From: an uncultured Peptococcaceae bacterium
GTDB lineage: Bacteria > Bacillota > Dehalobacteriia > UBA4068 > UBA4997
NCBI GenBank assembly: GCA_947625705.1
Contig: CANQPG010000002.1
Coordinates: forward strand, 77,119-141,118
DNA: 64,000 nt
Direction: 5' to 3'
Position numbers and translations under genes: made by a program. The notes under the pieces were generated by a model, which was not told where the DNA came from, searched no databases, and was given only the letters and a program-made list of their open reading frames with translations. This document shows, piece by piece, positions 9,178 to 16,816 of this stretch (position 1 is the stretch's first letter; the number at the start of each line of letters is the position of its first letter).

Positions 9178-10266
9178 ATGGCCAAAAAGCTTGACGACCG
9201 CTTAAACCGCGCGTTATCCGACGACGCTGCTTTTGAAAAATTGCTTAAGGCCAGCTTAAAGCCCGTCGAGCCTCCTTGCGATTTTTCCGCCCGTGTGATG
9301 AACGCCATCGCCGAGGAACAGGCACAGCCTGCTCCCGCCAAGGTGATACGCTTCCCGTTCCGCCGTTTCGCGCTGGGTGCGGCGTCATGCGCTGCCGCCC
9401 TGCTGCTGTTCGTGGCCGTGGCGGCGCCATCAGCCGACCAGACCGCCATTCCCACCGCCAAGCCGCTGCAAATTGCGGAGCAGCCATTGTTCACCGCACC
9501 GGAGCCAGCCAAAGTCGAACAGCCGACCCAAACACCGGAAACCACCGCACCGGAGGATACCAATACACCGACTACGCCTGATACGCCCACGCCGGCCACA
9601 GTGACCGCACCGGAGCCGACGGAGCCGGTACACGCAGCTGACCCGGAACCGCCGGCAGAAGTGAAGGACGGCGAACTGATCCTGCCCCGCACGGCTTACG
9701 GCACGGAAATGAAAGACTCGCTGGCCACCCGCCTGGTGGCGGAGGTGGAGAACAGCCACATTTATCAGCCCGGTTTTGCCGATAAAAACGCCGTTTTCTA
9801 CACGGCCGACGATGTGAACGTCTATTCCTGGCGGGTCGATCTGGCGAACGCCGGCGAGCCGCAGGCCTCCGTGCAGGCCGCTAAAAGCGATCTGCCCGGC
9901 GTAGCGCAGCTTTTGACCGCGACGACTGCCCCGGTGGAAAACACCACTCTGGTGACGTCACCGGACAACACCATGCTGGCGCAGAACAGCGCCAACGGCA
10001 TGTGGATATCGCTGATGGACGGCGACGTCTTTAAGCTGACCGCTGAAAGCGGCGGCAAAATCGTCGCCTGGTCGCCGGATTCCTCCAAGCTGCTGTTCAC
10101 CAACGCGGCGGGCAATCTGTTCCTGGGCTATCCGCTGGAGCAGCGCATCTATCAGATTTCCGACCAGAACGTTAAGGACGTCTGCTGGAGCACCGACAAC
10201 AAGACGCTGCTTTATGTGGCCGAGGGCGACACGCAGGACGCGCTTTATATCGTGACGGTTTATTAA
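9178..10266 (+). CDS. Probable anti-sigma-type membrane protein with a beta-propeller-like outer domain
   Basis: The ATG at 9178 is chosen because AAGGAG lies 9 bases upstream of it. An ATG at 9169 would abut that site. The product is 362 residues. It has a charged cytoplasmic N-terminus (about 1-58), one transmembrane helix (about 60-82), a Pro/Thr/Glu-rich linker (about 90-155), and an outer domain with SPDSSKLLF and CWSTDNKTLLYVAEGD, resembling TolB/WD40-type propeller blades. No zinc-binding anti-sigma motif (HxxxCxxC) is present. Its position after the ECF sigma gene and the matching topology suggest that it holds the sigma at the membrane. This is inference. Confidence 0.6.
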   Translation: MAKKLDDRLNRALSDDAAFEKLLKASLKPVEPPCDFSARVMNAIAEEQAQPAPAKVIRFPFRRFALGAASCAAALLLFVAVAAPSADQTAIPTAKPLQIAEQPLFTAPEPAKVEQPTQTPETTAPEDTNTPTTPDTPTPATVTAPEPTEPVHAADPEPPAEVKDGELILPRTAYGTEMKDSLATRLVAEVENSHIYQPGFADKNAVFYTADDVNVYSWRVDLANAGEPQASVQAAKSDLPGVAQLLTATTAPVENTTLVTSPDNTMLAQNSANGMWISLMDGDVFKLTAESGGKIVAWSPDSSKLLFTNAAGNLFLGYPLEQRIYQISDQNVKDVCWSTDNKTLLYVAEGDTQDALYIVTVY

Positions 10267-10279
10267 TTGCATAGCAGAC

Positions 10280-10310
10280 GGGCGCGGGGCAAAACCTGCG
10301 CCCGCTTTTT
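10280..10310 (+). terminator. Terminator of the sigma operon
   Basis: A 9-bp stem (10280-10288 with 10295-10303, one G-U pair) with a 6-base loop is followed by GCTTTTT. It lies 13 bases after the membrane protein's stop codon. Confidence 0.85.
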
Positions 10311-10364
10311 ATGCCTTGCCGCAATTTTTTTGCAAATTCACGCAAAAATTATCGGCAGAAACGC

Positions 10365-10393
10365 TTGACGAGCGGCGGATTTCGTGCTATTAT
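10365..10393 (+). promoter_or_regulatory. tRNA-Leu promoter
   Basis: TTGACG (10365-10370) and TATTAT (10388-10393) are 17 bases apart. They place transcription start a few bases before the tRNA, as is typical for a single tRNA gene. Confidence 0.75.
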
Positions 10394-10405
10394 ATACGAG
10401 TACCT

Positions 10406-10493
10406 GCGGATGTGGCGGAATTGGCAGACGCGCTAGATTCAGGTTCTAGTGAGGGTTGACTTCGTGGGGGTTCAAGTCCCTTCATCCGCACCA
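10406..10493 (+). tRNA. tRNA-Leu, anticodon CAG
   Basis: A class II tRNA of 88 bases. The acceptor stem is GCGGATG paired with CATCCGC, followed by discriminator A and an encoded CCA at 10491-10493. The anticodon stem is CTAGA/TCTAG with loop TTCAGGT, giving anticodon CAG at 10440-10442, which reads CUG leucine codons. The long variable arm and the TTCAAGT T-loop fit tRNA-Leu. Confidence 0.95.
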
Positions 10494-10497
10494 TAAA

Positions 10498-10525
10498 AAG
10501 AGCTTCCCGGCGGAGGCTCTTTTTT
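10498..10525 (+). terminator. Terminator after tRNA-Leu
   Basis: GAGCTTCC (10500-10507) pairs with GGAGGCTC (10512-10519) around a CGGC loop, followed by six T. It starts 7 bases after the tRNA CCA. Confidence 0.85.
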
Positions 10526-10589
10526 GTTATCAAAATAAGATTTAAGAAATCTTTTTGCGGAGCTCAAATACTGCATACCGCCCACTATT

Positions 10590-10722
10590 CAGAAGCGCAA
10601 GAGTGCGTCAGATGCTAGGAATAAGGCTTTTGACCGAGCAAGCTGTATTGAAATACGCGTCGCGAGGGCAAAAGACTTATGACAACGCAGATGGCGTGCT
10701 ATTGTCGCTTCTGACGTCAGAA
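10590..10722 (+). ncRNA. Candidate structured RNA (leader or small RNA) upstream of L-threonine aldolase
   Basis: I see a multi-branched fold. P1 is CAGAAGCG (10590-10597) with CGCTTCTG (10706-10713). P2 is a long helix, 10621-10635 with 10666-10680 (ATAAG/CTTAT, CTTTTG/CAAAAG, CC/GG), capped by a GTAT-TGAA-ATAC hairpin (10645-10656). P3 is GACAA (10681-10685) with TTGTC (10702-10706), stacked directly on P2. CGTCAG (10606-10611) can alternatively pair with CTGACG (10711-10716). A perfect 14-base palindrome (10709-10722) sits 8 bases before the ribosome binding site. I recognise no known riboswitch or T-box motif. No promoter is obvious in front of it. Confidence 0.45.
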
Positions 10723-10740
10723 AACAAAAGGAGGATAAAT

Positions 10741-11766
10741 ATGATTTCTTTCGCCAGCGATTACATCACCGGCGCGCACCCGAAAGTGTTAGAACGCCTG
10801 CTGGAGACCAATCTGGAGCCGCTGCCCGGTTACGGCACGGATAAATACTGCGCCGCAGCGGCCGCCAAGATCCGCACCGCCTGCGGCAATGACAAATTGG
10901 ACGTCTTCTTCCTCGCCGGCGGCACGCAGGCCAACGCCGTTATCATCGCCACTATGCTCGCGCCGTATCAGGGCGCGGTGGCCGCAGTCACCGGGCATAT
11001 CAACGCGCATGAGGCGGGCGCGGTGGAATATACCGGCCATAAGGTGCTGCCGCTGCCGCACCATGATGGCAAGATCGACCCGGCGGAGCTGGCCGCATAT
11101 CTGGCCGATTTCTACGCCGACGCCAACCATGAGCATATGGTCTATCCGGGGCTGGTCTATATCTCTCACCCCACGGAATACGGCACGCTGTACAGCAAGG
11201 CGGAGCTTACCGCCATCGCCGAAACCTGCCGCCGCTATCAGATACCGCTGTTTATGGACGGGGCGCGGCTGGCCTACGCGCTGGCCAGCCGGGAAACCGA
11301 CGTGACCCTCCCGGATATTGCCGCGCTCTGCGACGCTTTTTACATCGGCGGCACCAAAGCGGGTGCGCTCTGCGGCGAGGCGGTGGTGTTTAAACCGGAA
11401 TTTACGCCGCCGGGCTTCGTCACCATGACCAAGCAGCACGGCGCCATGCTGGCCAAGGGGCGGCTGCTGGGCGTGCAGTTCGACGCGCTGTTCACCGACG
11501 GTCTCTACCTGGAGATCGGCCGCCACGCCATCGCGATGGCGGAGCTTCTGAAGCAGACCCTGCGTGACGCCGGCTGCCGCTTTTTGCTTAATTCCCCCAC
11601 CAATCAGCAGTTCATCGTGCTGGAGAACGCCAAGCTGGCCGAGCTTCAGCAGCACGTTGCCGTCTCGTTCTGGGAAAAGGTGGACGATGAGCACACGGCG
11701 GTGCGGCTGGCCACCTGCTGGTCAACCACACCGGAGGATATCGCAGAATTGCGCAAATATCTATAA
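10741..11766 (+). CDS. ltaE: Low-specificity L-threonine aldolase
   Basis: A PLP-dependent fold-type I enzyme of 341 residues that cleaves L-threonine/L-allo-threonine to glycine and acetaldehyde. The ATG at 10741 is chosen because AAAGGAGG lies 7 bases upstream and MISFASDY matches family N-termini. The frame is open further upstream, but only through a foldable non-coding stretch. Visible residues are the AGGTQAN phosphate-binding loop (59-65), PLP-ring Asp173 in FMDGARL, and Schiff-base Lys206 in GGTKAGAL. It is monocistronic and closed by a strong terminator. Confidence 0.9.
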   Translation: MISFASDYITGAHPKVLERLLETNLEPLPGYGTDKYCAAAAAKIRTACGNDKLDVFFLAGGTQANAVIIATMLAPYQGAVAAVTGHINAHEAGAVEYTGHKVLPLPHHDGKIDPAELAAYLADFYADANHEHMVYPGLVYISHPTEYGTLYSKAELTAIAETCRRYQIPLFMDGARLAYALASRETDVTLPDIAALCDAFYIGGTKAGALCGEAVVFKPEFTPPGFVTMTKQHGAMLAKGRLLGVQFDALFTDGLYLEIGRHAIAMAELLKQTLRDAGCRFLLNSPTNQQFIVLENAKLAELQQHVAVSFWEKVDDEHTAVRLATCWSTTPEDIAELRKYL

Positions 11767-11772
11767 AAGCCA

Positions 11773-11811
11773 AACGCCGTCGGGGCAAACCCCGGCGGCG
11801 TTATTTTTTTT
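11773..11811 (+). terminator. Terminator after L-threonine aldolase
   Basis: AACGCCG-T-CGGGG (11773-11785) pairs with the mirrored arm ending at 11802 around a short CAAA loop, followed by an eight-T run. It ends 10 bases before the stop of the convergent dehydrogenase gene. Confidence 0.88.
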
Positions 11812-11820
11812 GCGCATTTT

Positions 11821-12732
11821 TCAGTTTTGTTCGGCCAGATATGCCCTGAGGTTCGCCGAAACCACGCGGAACATGGCGCGGCTGTTGCTCTCGGCCAGGA
11901 AGGAATTGTGCGGCGTCACGATGACGTTCGGCATGTCCCAAAGCGGGCTGGCCTCGGGAAGCGGCTCCTGCTCAAAAACGTCCAGCACCGCCCCGGCGAG
12001 GCTGCCGTTTTGCAGCGCCGCCACCAGCGCCGCCTCGTCCACCAGCGAGCCCCGCGCCACGTTCACAAACAGCGCGCCCGGCTTAATGGCAGATAACCGC
12101 GCCGCGTCGAACATATGGCGGGTGCTGCGCATCAGCGGCAGCGTCAGCGCCACGATATCCGCCCGGCTCAGCGCCTCGTCCAGCCTGTCCGCCAGCAGCA
12201 CCTCGGCAAAATAGGGCGATTTCACCCGCGCGATATCCACGCCGATAACCTCGGCGTCAAAGGCGGCAAAGCGCCTGGCAATCTCATTGCCGATACTGCC
12301 TGCGCCAATTACGCAGACGGTTTTCCCCGCGATCTCCTGTATGCCGCGCAGCCGCTCCCAGCGGTGCGCCGCCTGCGCCGCCGCAAACTGGCGGGATTTT
12401 TTGTAAAGCTGCAATACGCCGCAGAGGGCAAACTCCGCCATCGGCGCGCTGTATACGCCGCGCGCGTTCTTCAGCACAATGCCGCGCTGATTGATCTCGC
12501 TAAGCGGCAAATGATCCAGCCCGGCGGAGGTTATCTGCAAATATTTCAGGTTAGTAAACTGCTCAATCGGATTGGCGCGGAACAGGTCATAGGCGATCAC
12601 CACCTCATACTGCTCCGGATCGACCACCGGAGCGGTCTCGTCCGCATGAAACGTCATCTCCAGCCCCAGTTCGGCCAGATACGTCTGCTCCTGCGGGGTC
12701 AATTTTAAACTGCGCGTAATCAAAGTCTTCAT
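11821..12732 (-). CDS. D-2-hydroxyacid dehydrogenase family protein
   Basis: A 303-residue NAD(P)-dependent oxidoreductase of the D-isomer-specific 2-hydroxyacid dehydrogenase family. The Rossmann motif is VIGAGSIGNEIARR with an Asp (VIGVD) after strand 2, favouring NAD. The catalytic set is visible: Arg in NVARGSLVDE, Glu in VFEQEPLP, and His in VTPHNS. The substrate cannot be told from sequence. The start is 11 bases after the CDF transporter's stop, behind AGAGGT, so the two are probably cotranscribed. Confidence 0.88.
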   Translation of the reverse strand: MKTLITRSLKLTPQEQTYLAELGLEMTFHADETAPVVDPEQYEVVIAYDLFRANPIEQFTNLKYLQITSAGLDHLPLSEINQRGIVLKNARGVYSAPMAEFALCGVLQLYKKSRQFAAAQAAHRWERLRGIQEIAGKTVCVIGAGSIGNEIARRFAAFDAEVIGVDIARVKSPYFAEVLLADRLDEALSRADIVALTLPLMRSTRHMFDAARLSAIKPGALFVNVARGSLVDEAALVAALQNGSLAGAVLDVFEQEPLPEASPLWDMPNVIVTPHNSFLAESNSRAMFRVVSANLRAYLAEQN

Positions 12733-12743
12733 TTTTATACCTC

Positions 12744-13694
12744 TTATTGTTGCTTTTCCTGTTCAGCGCCCAGTACCTCCGGGTGCCCGGCCAAATTCGG
12801 GTTGATATGCACCATGCAGTGCTTCACCTCCGGCAGGTTCTGCTCGATACGGTGGTGCAGATCCTCGGCGATATCGTGCGCCGCCACCACCGAAAGCGTC
12901 GGATCGACGCCGATCTCGATATCCACATAGCTTTTGTTGCCGAAACGCCGCGTCTTCAAATCGTCCAGCGTTTCCACGCCGTGGGTGGCAAAAATCAGCT
13001 CGCGGATCCTCGCCACCACCTCCGGGGCGCAGGCATGATCGACCATCTTATCGAAAGCGTCCATGGCGATATCATACGCCACCTTCAGAATGAACAGGCA
13101 GATGATGAGCGCCGCCACCGGATCCAGCACCGGCCAGCCCAAACGCGCCCCCAGCACGCCGACAAAGCTGCCAATGGAAGAAAGCGCGTCGGAACGGTGG
13201 TGCCAGGCGTCGGCCATCAGCGCGCCGGAATTGGTGCGCTTCGCCGCCCGCTTGGTATAGTGGAACATCCACTCTTTCACGGCAATGGAAAGCGCCGCCG
13301 CGATCAGCGCCAGCATACCCGGCGCGGCCAGCTTGCCCGCCAGCGCCAGCGAGACGTTTTTAACGCCGCTCACTCCAATGCCCAGCCCGGTGGCAAACAG
13401 CAGCAGCGCGAGCAAGAGCGCCGTCACGCACTCCATACGCTCGTGGCCGTAGGGGTGGTCGGCGTCCTCCGCCTTGGCCGACATGCTGACCCCGAACATC
13501 ACCATCAGCGTACTGAACACGTCGGAGGCCGAATGTACCGCGTCGGAAACCATCGCACCGGAGGAAGCCACAATACCTGCCGCCAGCTTCAAAAGCGACA
13601 GCACGATATTCACCGCCAGGCTCACGGCGGAAACATGCAGCGCCAGCTTTTTCACTGCCGCCGCGTCATAAATTCTGGCTTCAGGATCCGCCAT
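12744..13694 (-). CDS. Cation diffusion facilitator (CDF) family metal exporter
   Basis: A 316-residue membrane protein with about six helices. The metal-site helices carry SDAVHSASDVFSTL and DAWHHRSDALSS, as in zinc/iron/manganese CDF antiporters. The C-terminal cytoplasmic ferredoxin-like domain (about 220-300) contains VDIEIGVDPTLSVVAAHDIAE and HCMVHINP. GGAGAG lies 9 bases before the ATG. The metal cannot be assigned: the TM2 and TM5 sites are histidine/aspartate mixtures seen in both Zn and Mn/Fe members. Confidence 0.92.
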   Translation of the reverse strand: MADPEARIYDAAAVKKLALHVSAVSLAVNIVLSLLKLAAGIVASSGAMVSDAVHSASDVFSTLMVMFGVSMSAKAEDADHPYGHERMECVTALLLALLLFATGLGIGVSGVKNVSLALAGKLAAPGMLALIAAALSIAVKEWMFHYTKRAAKRTNSGALMADAWHHRSDALSSIGSFVGVLGARLGWPVLDPVAALIICLFILKVAYDIAMDAFDKMVDHACAPEVVARIRELIFATHGVETLDDLKTRRFGNKSYVDIEIGVDPTLSVVAAHDIAEDLHHRIEQNLPEVKHCMVHINPNLAGHPEVLGAEQEKQQ

Positions 13695-13750
13695 TATCTT
13701 CGCTCTCCTTTTATTTTAGCACAAATTTCGCGCCATTGCATGCGCCAATT

Positions 13751-14626
13751 TTACTGATTTTTTTGATTTTGCAGCAGCAGGCCGTCCAACAGCCCCGCGT
13801 CGCTGGCGGTGAATGCGTCGGTTTCAAGCAGCGCCGCCAGCTGCAAATATATCGCGATCCCGGCGCAGATAACGTCCTCCCGCCCGGTGAGCAGCGGGTA
13901 TTTTTCCAGACGTTCGGCCGGGGTCAGCGGCAGCAGCTCCGCCTGCAATGCTTTAAGCTCCGCCACCGTCACCACGCGGCCGGAAACCGCTTCGCGGTCA
14001 TATACGGTGATGCCGGCCAAAAGCGCTGCCAGCAGGGTGATGGTGCCGCCCACGCTGATAAACTGCCGGGGTTTCCCCTCCGGCGGCAGAACGGGCAGCA
14101 GCCCGGCCAAGATATCCGCCAAATCGGCCTCTTGCACCTCGCCCAGATAGAGCCGCACCGCGCCCACTTTCACGCTTCTGCCGCGGATCTCGCCCCCCGG
14201 CTGGCGGCAGATCAGCTCCGTACTGCCGCCGCCCACGTCGATGATGGCGGCGTCGCCCTGCCCGACGGAGGCTGCCCCGGCATAAGAGCAGGCCGCCTCC
14301 TCCTCGCCGCTTAAAATCCGGAGCTCCCAACCCAGCTCGCGCCGCACCTCGGCCTGAAAATCCGCGCCGTCGGCGGCCTCGCGCACCGCGCTGGTGGCGG
14401 CCACGATCGGCGGCTCCTGCACGCCCGCGGCCTGCATAACGGCGGCAAATTCCTTTAGCGCCGCGATGGTTTTGGCGCGCCCGCGGGCGGATAACTTTCC
14501 CCCCACCGCCGTTTCGCCCAGCCGTGTGGTGAACAGCTGCTGGTGCTTCACCTGCACCCGCCCGCCTTGCACCTCGCCGATCAACAGGCGCACGGTGTTG
14601 CTGCCGATATCGATTGCTGCCCGCAT
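13751..14626 (-). CDS. Ppx/GppA family phosphatase (exopolyphosphatase-like)
   Basis: A 291-residue ASKHA-fold protein. DIGSNTVRLLIGE (residues 6-18) is the N-terminal phosphate-1 loop, SAVREA and LSGEEEA are typical Ppx/GppA segments, and IIDVGGGSTEL is the phosphate-2 loop. At under 300 residues it is the short form lacking the C-terminal HD domain of E. coli Ppx. It would hydrolyse polyphosphate or (p)ppGpp. Which of the two is not decidable here. It follows the yabR terminator, so it may have its own promoter. Confidence 0.88.
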   Translation of the reverse strand: MRAAIDIGSNTVRLLIGEVQGGRVQVKHQQLFTTRLGETAVGGKLSARGRAKTIAALKEFAAVMQAAGVQEPPIVAATSAVREAADGADFQAEVRRELGWELRILSGEEEAACSYAGAASVGQGDAAIIDVGGGSTELICRQPGGEIRGRSVKVGAVRLYLGEVQEADLADILAGLLPVLPPEGKPRQFISVGGTITLLAALLAGITVYDREAVSGRVVTVAELKALQAELLPLTPAERLEKYPLLTGREDVICAGIAIYLQLAALLETDAFTASDAGLLDGLLLQNQKNQ

Positions 14627-14644
14627 TAAAACTCCCCCTTATTC

Positions 14645-14676
14645 AAAAAGGAAAGGCACCCGGCGGATGCCTTTCC
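14645..14676 (-). terminator. Terminator of the rqcP-yabP-yabQ-divIC-yabR transcript
   Basis: On the minus strand GGAAAGGCA pairs with TGCCTTTCC (14668-14676 with 14650-14658), 9 perfect pairs, followed by five T (14645-14649). It lies 20 bases beyond the yabR stop. Confidence 0.88.
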
Positions 14677-14696
14677 CCAATTCTCGTAAGCTGCGG

Positions 14697-15053
14697 CTAA
14701 CGCCGGCGCCCCTCCTGATGCCGTTTCAGCTGGCTCAGTTTTTCGTTGCTGTTCTTCATAAACTCGGCCAGCTTGTTCTCAAAGCGGTCGTTTTTGGCGG
14801 CGGTGTCGCGCGGCGGCGGCGCCACGGCCTTTTTGATGGAAAGACCGATCTTGCCGTCGGCGGCCAGCGAAAGAACCTTCACCTTGACCTCATCGCCCAC
14901 GCTGATAAAATCGCTGACCTCTTTCACATAGGTATCCGCCACTTCGGAAATATGTACCAGCCCCGTCGTCTGTTCGTCCAGCTTCACAAACGCGCCGAAC
15001 TTGGTTATACCCGTCACCACGCCGGTGCAGATATCGCCCTCAGCAATAGCCAT
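14697..15053 (-). CDS. yabR: S1 RNA-binding domain protein (YabR-like)
   Basis: A 118-residue protein. Residues 1-75 form a single S1 domain (GDICTGVVTGITKFGAFVKL, TTGLVHISEVADTYV, VGDEVKVKVLSLAADGKIGLSIK). The tail is short, basic and low in complexity. It matches B. subtilis YabR in family, length and position after divIC. Single-S1 proteins of this kind bind RNA or ribosomes; the exact role is unclear. GAGGAGG lies about 10 bases before the ATG. Confidence 0.9.
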   Translation of the reverse strand: MAIAEGDICTGVVTGITKFGAFVKLDEQTTGLVHISEVADTYVKEVSDFISVGDEVKVKVLSLAADGKIGLSIKKAVAPPPRDTAAKNDRFENKLAEFMKNSNEKLSQLKRHQEGRRR

Positions 15054-15079
15054 GCGTTAAAAATCCTCCTCAAGCGCCC

Positions 15080-15415
15080 TTAATGTATGTTGCTATCGTC
15101 CACGCCGGCATATTCGTCAACGTCATCGTTGGTCTCCGCCGGCAGCACCAGATACTCATTCGGTTTGATCAGCTTAAAGCGCTCGCGCGCCAAACGCTCC
15201 ATATAGGTTTCGTCGTTGATTAAGGCGCGGGTCTCCATAAGCTCGGCGTTGCGTGCCTGCAAGTCCTCATACACGGCGGCATAATACGCCTGCTTCTCCT
15301 GTAATTGCTGCAATTTAACAAACTGGTTGGCGTAAGCAAACCCAGCCACCACAAAGCAGCAAAGCAGCACCAACGTGCTGATCCGAAGCCTGCGGCGCGG
15401 TTTATTCTTGCTCAT
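15080..15415 (-). CDS. divIC: Septum formation initiator DivIC/FtsB family
   Basis: A small bitopic division protein of 111 residues. It has a basic cytoplasmic start (MSKNKPRRRLR), one transmembrane helix (about 14-32), an extracytoplasmic coiled coil (about 33-75), and a C-terminal part with RLARERFKLIKPNEYLV typical of DivIC/FtsB. It recruits FtsL and related proteins to the divisome. The ATG at 15415 is chosen because AAGGGG precedes it. A TTG seven codons upstream has no ribosome binding site. Order yabP-yabQ-divIC-yabR is as in B. subtilis. Confidence 0.88.
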   Translation of the reverse strand: MSKNKPRRRLRISTLVLLCCFVVAGFAYANQFVKLQQLQEKQAYYAAVYEDLQARNAELMETRALINDETYMERLARERFKLIKPNEYLVLPAETNDDVDEYAGVDDSNIH

Positions 15416-15512
15416 ATCTGAACCCCTTGCCCCCAAAATTACACTAACACGCTTGATTATCCTTAATTATATAACAACCGCCGGGGGAAAATCAACAGGT
15501 AATCGCAAATTT

Positions 15513-16097
15513 TTACACATCGTCCACCGGCTCTTCCGCCTGCTCCGCCGGCGTGGCAGCCAAAAGCCGCCGCAGCCGCCGCTTAACCGCACCGCCGACC
15601 CGCCGCGCCAGGCGCAGAGGCGGCGCGAACAGCCAGCGCAATATCCGTCCAAACAGGCTCGTCACCCGGCGAACCAAACGCGCCAGCACCAGCAACAGAC
15701 GAAACGCCAGCTCCACCGGCCAAACCAGCGGCAGCAGCAGAAAGGCCACCGCCCGCTGCAAAAGCTCAAAAAGCCAGCCCAAAAACCGCCCCACCGCACG
15801 GCAGAAGCGCTGCAGCAGCGGAAACGCCCAAGGGCTGATCAGCCCCTGCTGCACCGCCACACCCAAAAGCGCCAGCGCCAGCGGCGCGGCACGCAGCGAA
15901 AGCGAATTGATGCGGTAAAACGCCCCGGCCGCAAGCGAGAGCGCCAAAAGCCACCAAATGATATCGCCCAGCCCCTTGGCGGCGCGGCGGTGGGCGCCCC
16001 GGAACCACACCCGGTAAACGTCATAAAACACGCCGAGCGCCAGCCCCAGCGCGAACGCCAGCACCAGCTGCACGGCCTGAAACTCTGCCCGGTCCAT
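15513..16097 (-). CDS. yabQ: Spore cortex biosynthesis protein YabQ
   Basis: A 194-residue membrane protein. The N-terminal segment (QLVLAFALGLALGVFYDVYRVWFRG) with several more hydrophobic segments up to about residue 140 is typical of YabQ. YabQ sits in the outer forespore membrane and is needed for cortex formation. The C-terminal 60 residues are arginine-rich and low in complexity. The start codon directly abuts the yabP stop, so the two are translationally coupled. Confidence 0.88.
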   Translation of the reverse strand: MDRAEFQAVQLVLAFALGLALGVFYDVYRVWFRGAHRRAAKGLGDIIWWLLALSLAAGAFYRINSLSLRAAPLALALLGVAVQQGLISPWAFPLLQRFCRAVGRFLGWLFELLQRAVAFLLLPLVWPVELAFRLLLVLARLVRRVTSLFGRILRWLFAPPLRLARRVGGAVKRRLRRLLAATPAEQAEEPVDDV

Positions 16098-16382
16098 CTA
16101 TTTGGTCAGCCGGGCCAGCAGGCGGCCGCGCTTTTTGCCGGGGGCTTCCTCAAAGCTCAGGCTGTCGATCTCGCCCGTGAGCGAAAGCTCCTCGCTTTCC
16201 AGCAGCAGCTGCGCCACGTGCAGATCGCGCCCGCGCACCACCAGCCGCCCCTGCGTCGTCTCCAGATTGACCTGCCCGTTATCGAAATCCTCCACCCGCA
16301 GCACCCCGTGCAGCTCCAGCAGCTTGCGGTCGGTGATCAGTATGGTGTTTTCACCGGCGTTCCCGTTTTCTTCCGGCTTCAT
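16098..16382 (-). CDS. yabP: Sporulation protein YabP
   Basis: A 94-residue protein. The conserved core (ILITDRKLLELHGVLRVEDFD, GRLVVRGRDLHVAQLLLESEELSLTGEIDSLSF) matches the YabP/YqfC family of small sporulation proteins expressed in the mother cell. In B. subtilis, yabP lies next to yabQ, as here. The ribosome binding site is AGGAG, about 12 bases upstream. Biochemical function is not established for the family. Confidence 0.9.
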   Translation of the reverse strand: MKPEENGNAGENTILITDRKLLELHGVLRVEDFDNGQVNLETTQGRLVVRGRDLHVAQLLLESEELSLTGEIDSLSFEEAPGKKRGRLLARLTK

Positions 16383-16462
16383 ATCGGCATACGCTCCTCT
16401 CAGCTTGCGCTTGCTGCATTATATGCGGCGGGGGCGCGGCGTATGCTTGGGCAAAGCCCGGC

Positions 16463-16738
16463 TTAAAAAGTCTGGTCTTCGCTGGCAATATTTTCCTCGC
16501 GCAGTATCTTGTACATCTCCTGCGCCTGGTCGGCGCGCTTGGTCTCGGCCACCTCAAGAACTTCCAGCTCCACCTCGCGGCGGCCGAAAAGCAAAGTCAG
16601 CCTATCGCCCACTTTCACATCGGTGGCCGCCTTGGCCGGGCGGCCGTTGATCAGGATCTTGCCCGCGCCGCTCACGTCTTTGGCCACCGTGCGGCGCTTG
16701 ATCAGGCGCGACACCTTCAAAAATTTATCCAATCGCAT
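16463..16738 (-). CDS. rqcP: S4-domain RNA-binding protein RqcP (YabO/Hsp15 family)
   Basis: A 91-residue protein with an S4 domain from residue 1 (MRLDKFLKVSRLIKRRTVAKD, GKILINGRPAKAATDVKVGDRLTL). RqcP assists the poly-alanine tailing cycle of ribosome-associated quality control with RqcH. The ATG at 16738 is chosen because AGGAGG lies 6 bases upstream. The longer reading frame adds 19 residues without homology. It heads the yabP-yabQ-divIC-yabR group, as yabO does in B. subtilis. Confidence 0.9.
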   Translation of the reverse strand: MRLDKFLKVSRLIKRRTVAKDVSGAGKILINGRPAKAATDVKVGDRLTLLFGRREVELEVLEVAETKRADQAQEMYKILREENIASEDQTF

Positions 16739-16760
16739 AACGTTCCTCCTGCCAGATAAA

Positions 16761-16790
16761 GAAAAGAGGAGAAGCTGCTGCCTCTCCTCT
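16761..16790 (-). terminator. Probable hup terminator
   Basis: On the minus strand AGAGGAGA (16783-16790) pairs with TCTCCTCT (16765-16772), followed by a short TTTT. It sits between hup and rqcP. The T-tract is weak, so some readthrough is likely. Confidence 0.55.
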
Positions 16791-16816
16791 CCCAAAGCCG
16801 AAATAGTTTGGCTGGC

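Noticed and set aside
9169-9180. ATG at 9169 as start of the anti-sigma-type protein.
   Set aside because: It directly abuts the AAGGAG site, leaving no spacing. The ATG at 9178 is correctly placed.
10555-10740. An in-frame 62-codon N-terminal extension of the threonine aldolase.
   Set aside because: It has no ribosome binding site and no homology. It runs through a strongly foldable region, whereas the ATG at 10741 has AAAGGAGG and the normal family start.
15416-15436. A TTG start for divIC giving seven extra residues.
   Set aside because: No ribosome binding site precedes it, whereas the ATG at 15415 has AAGGGG at good spacing.
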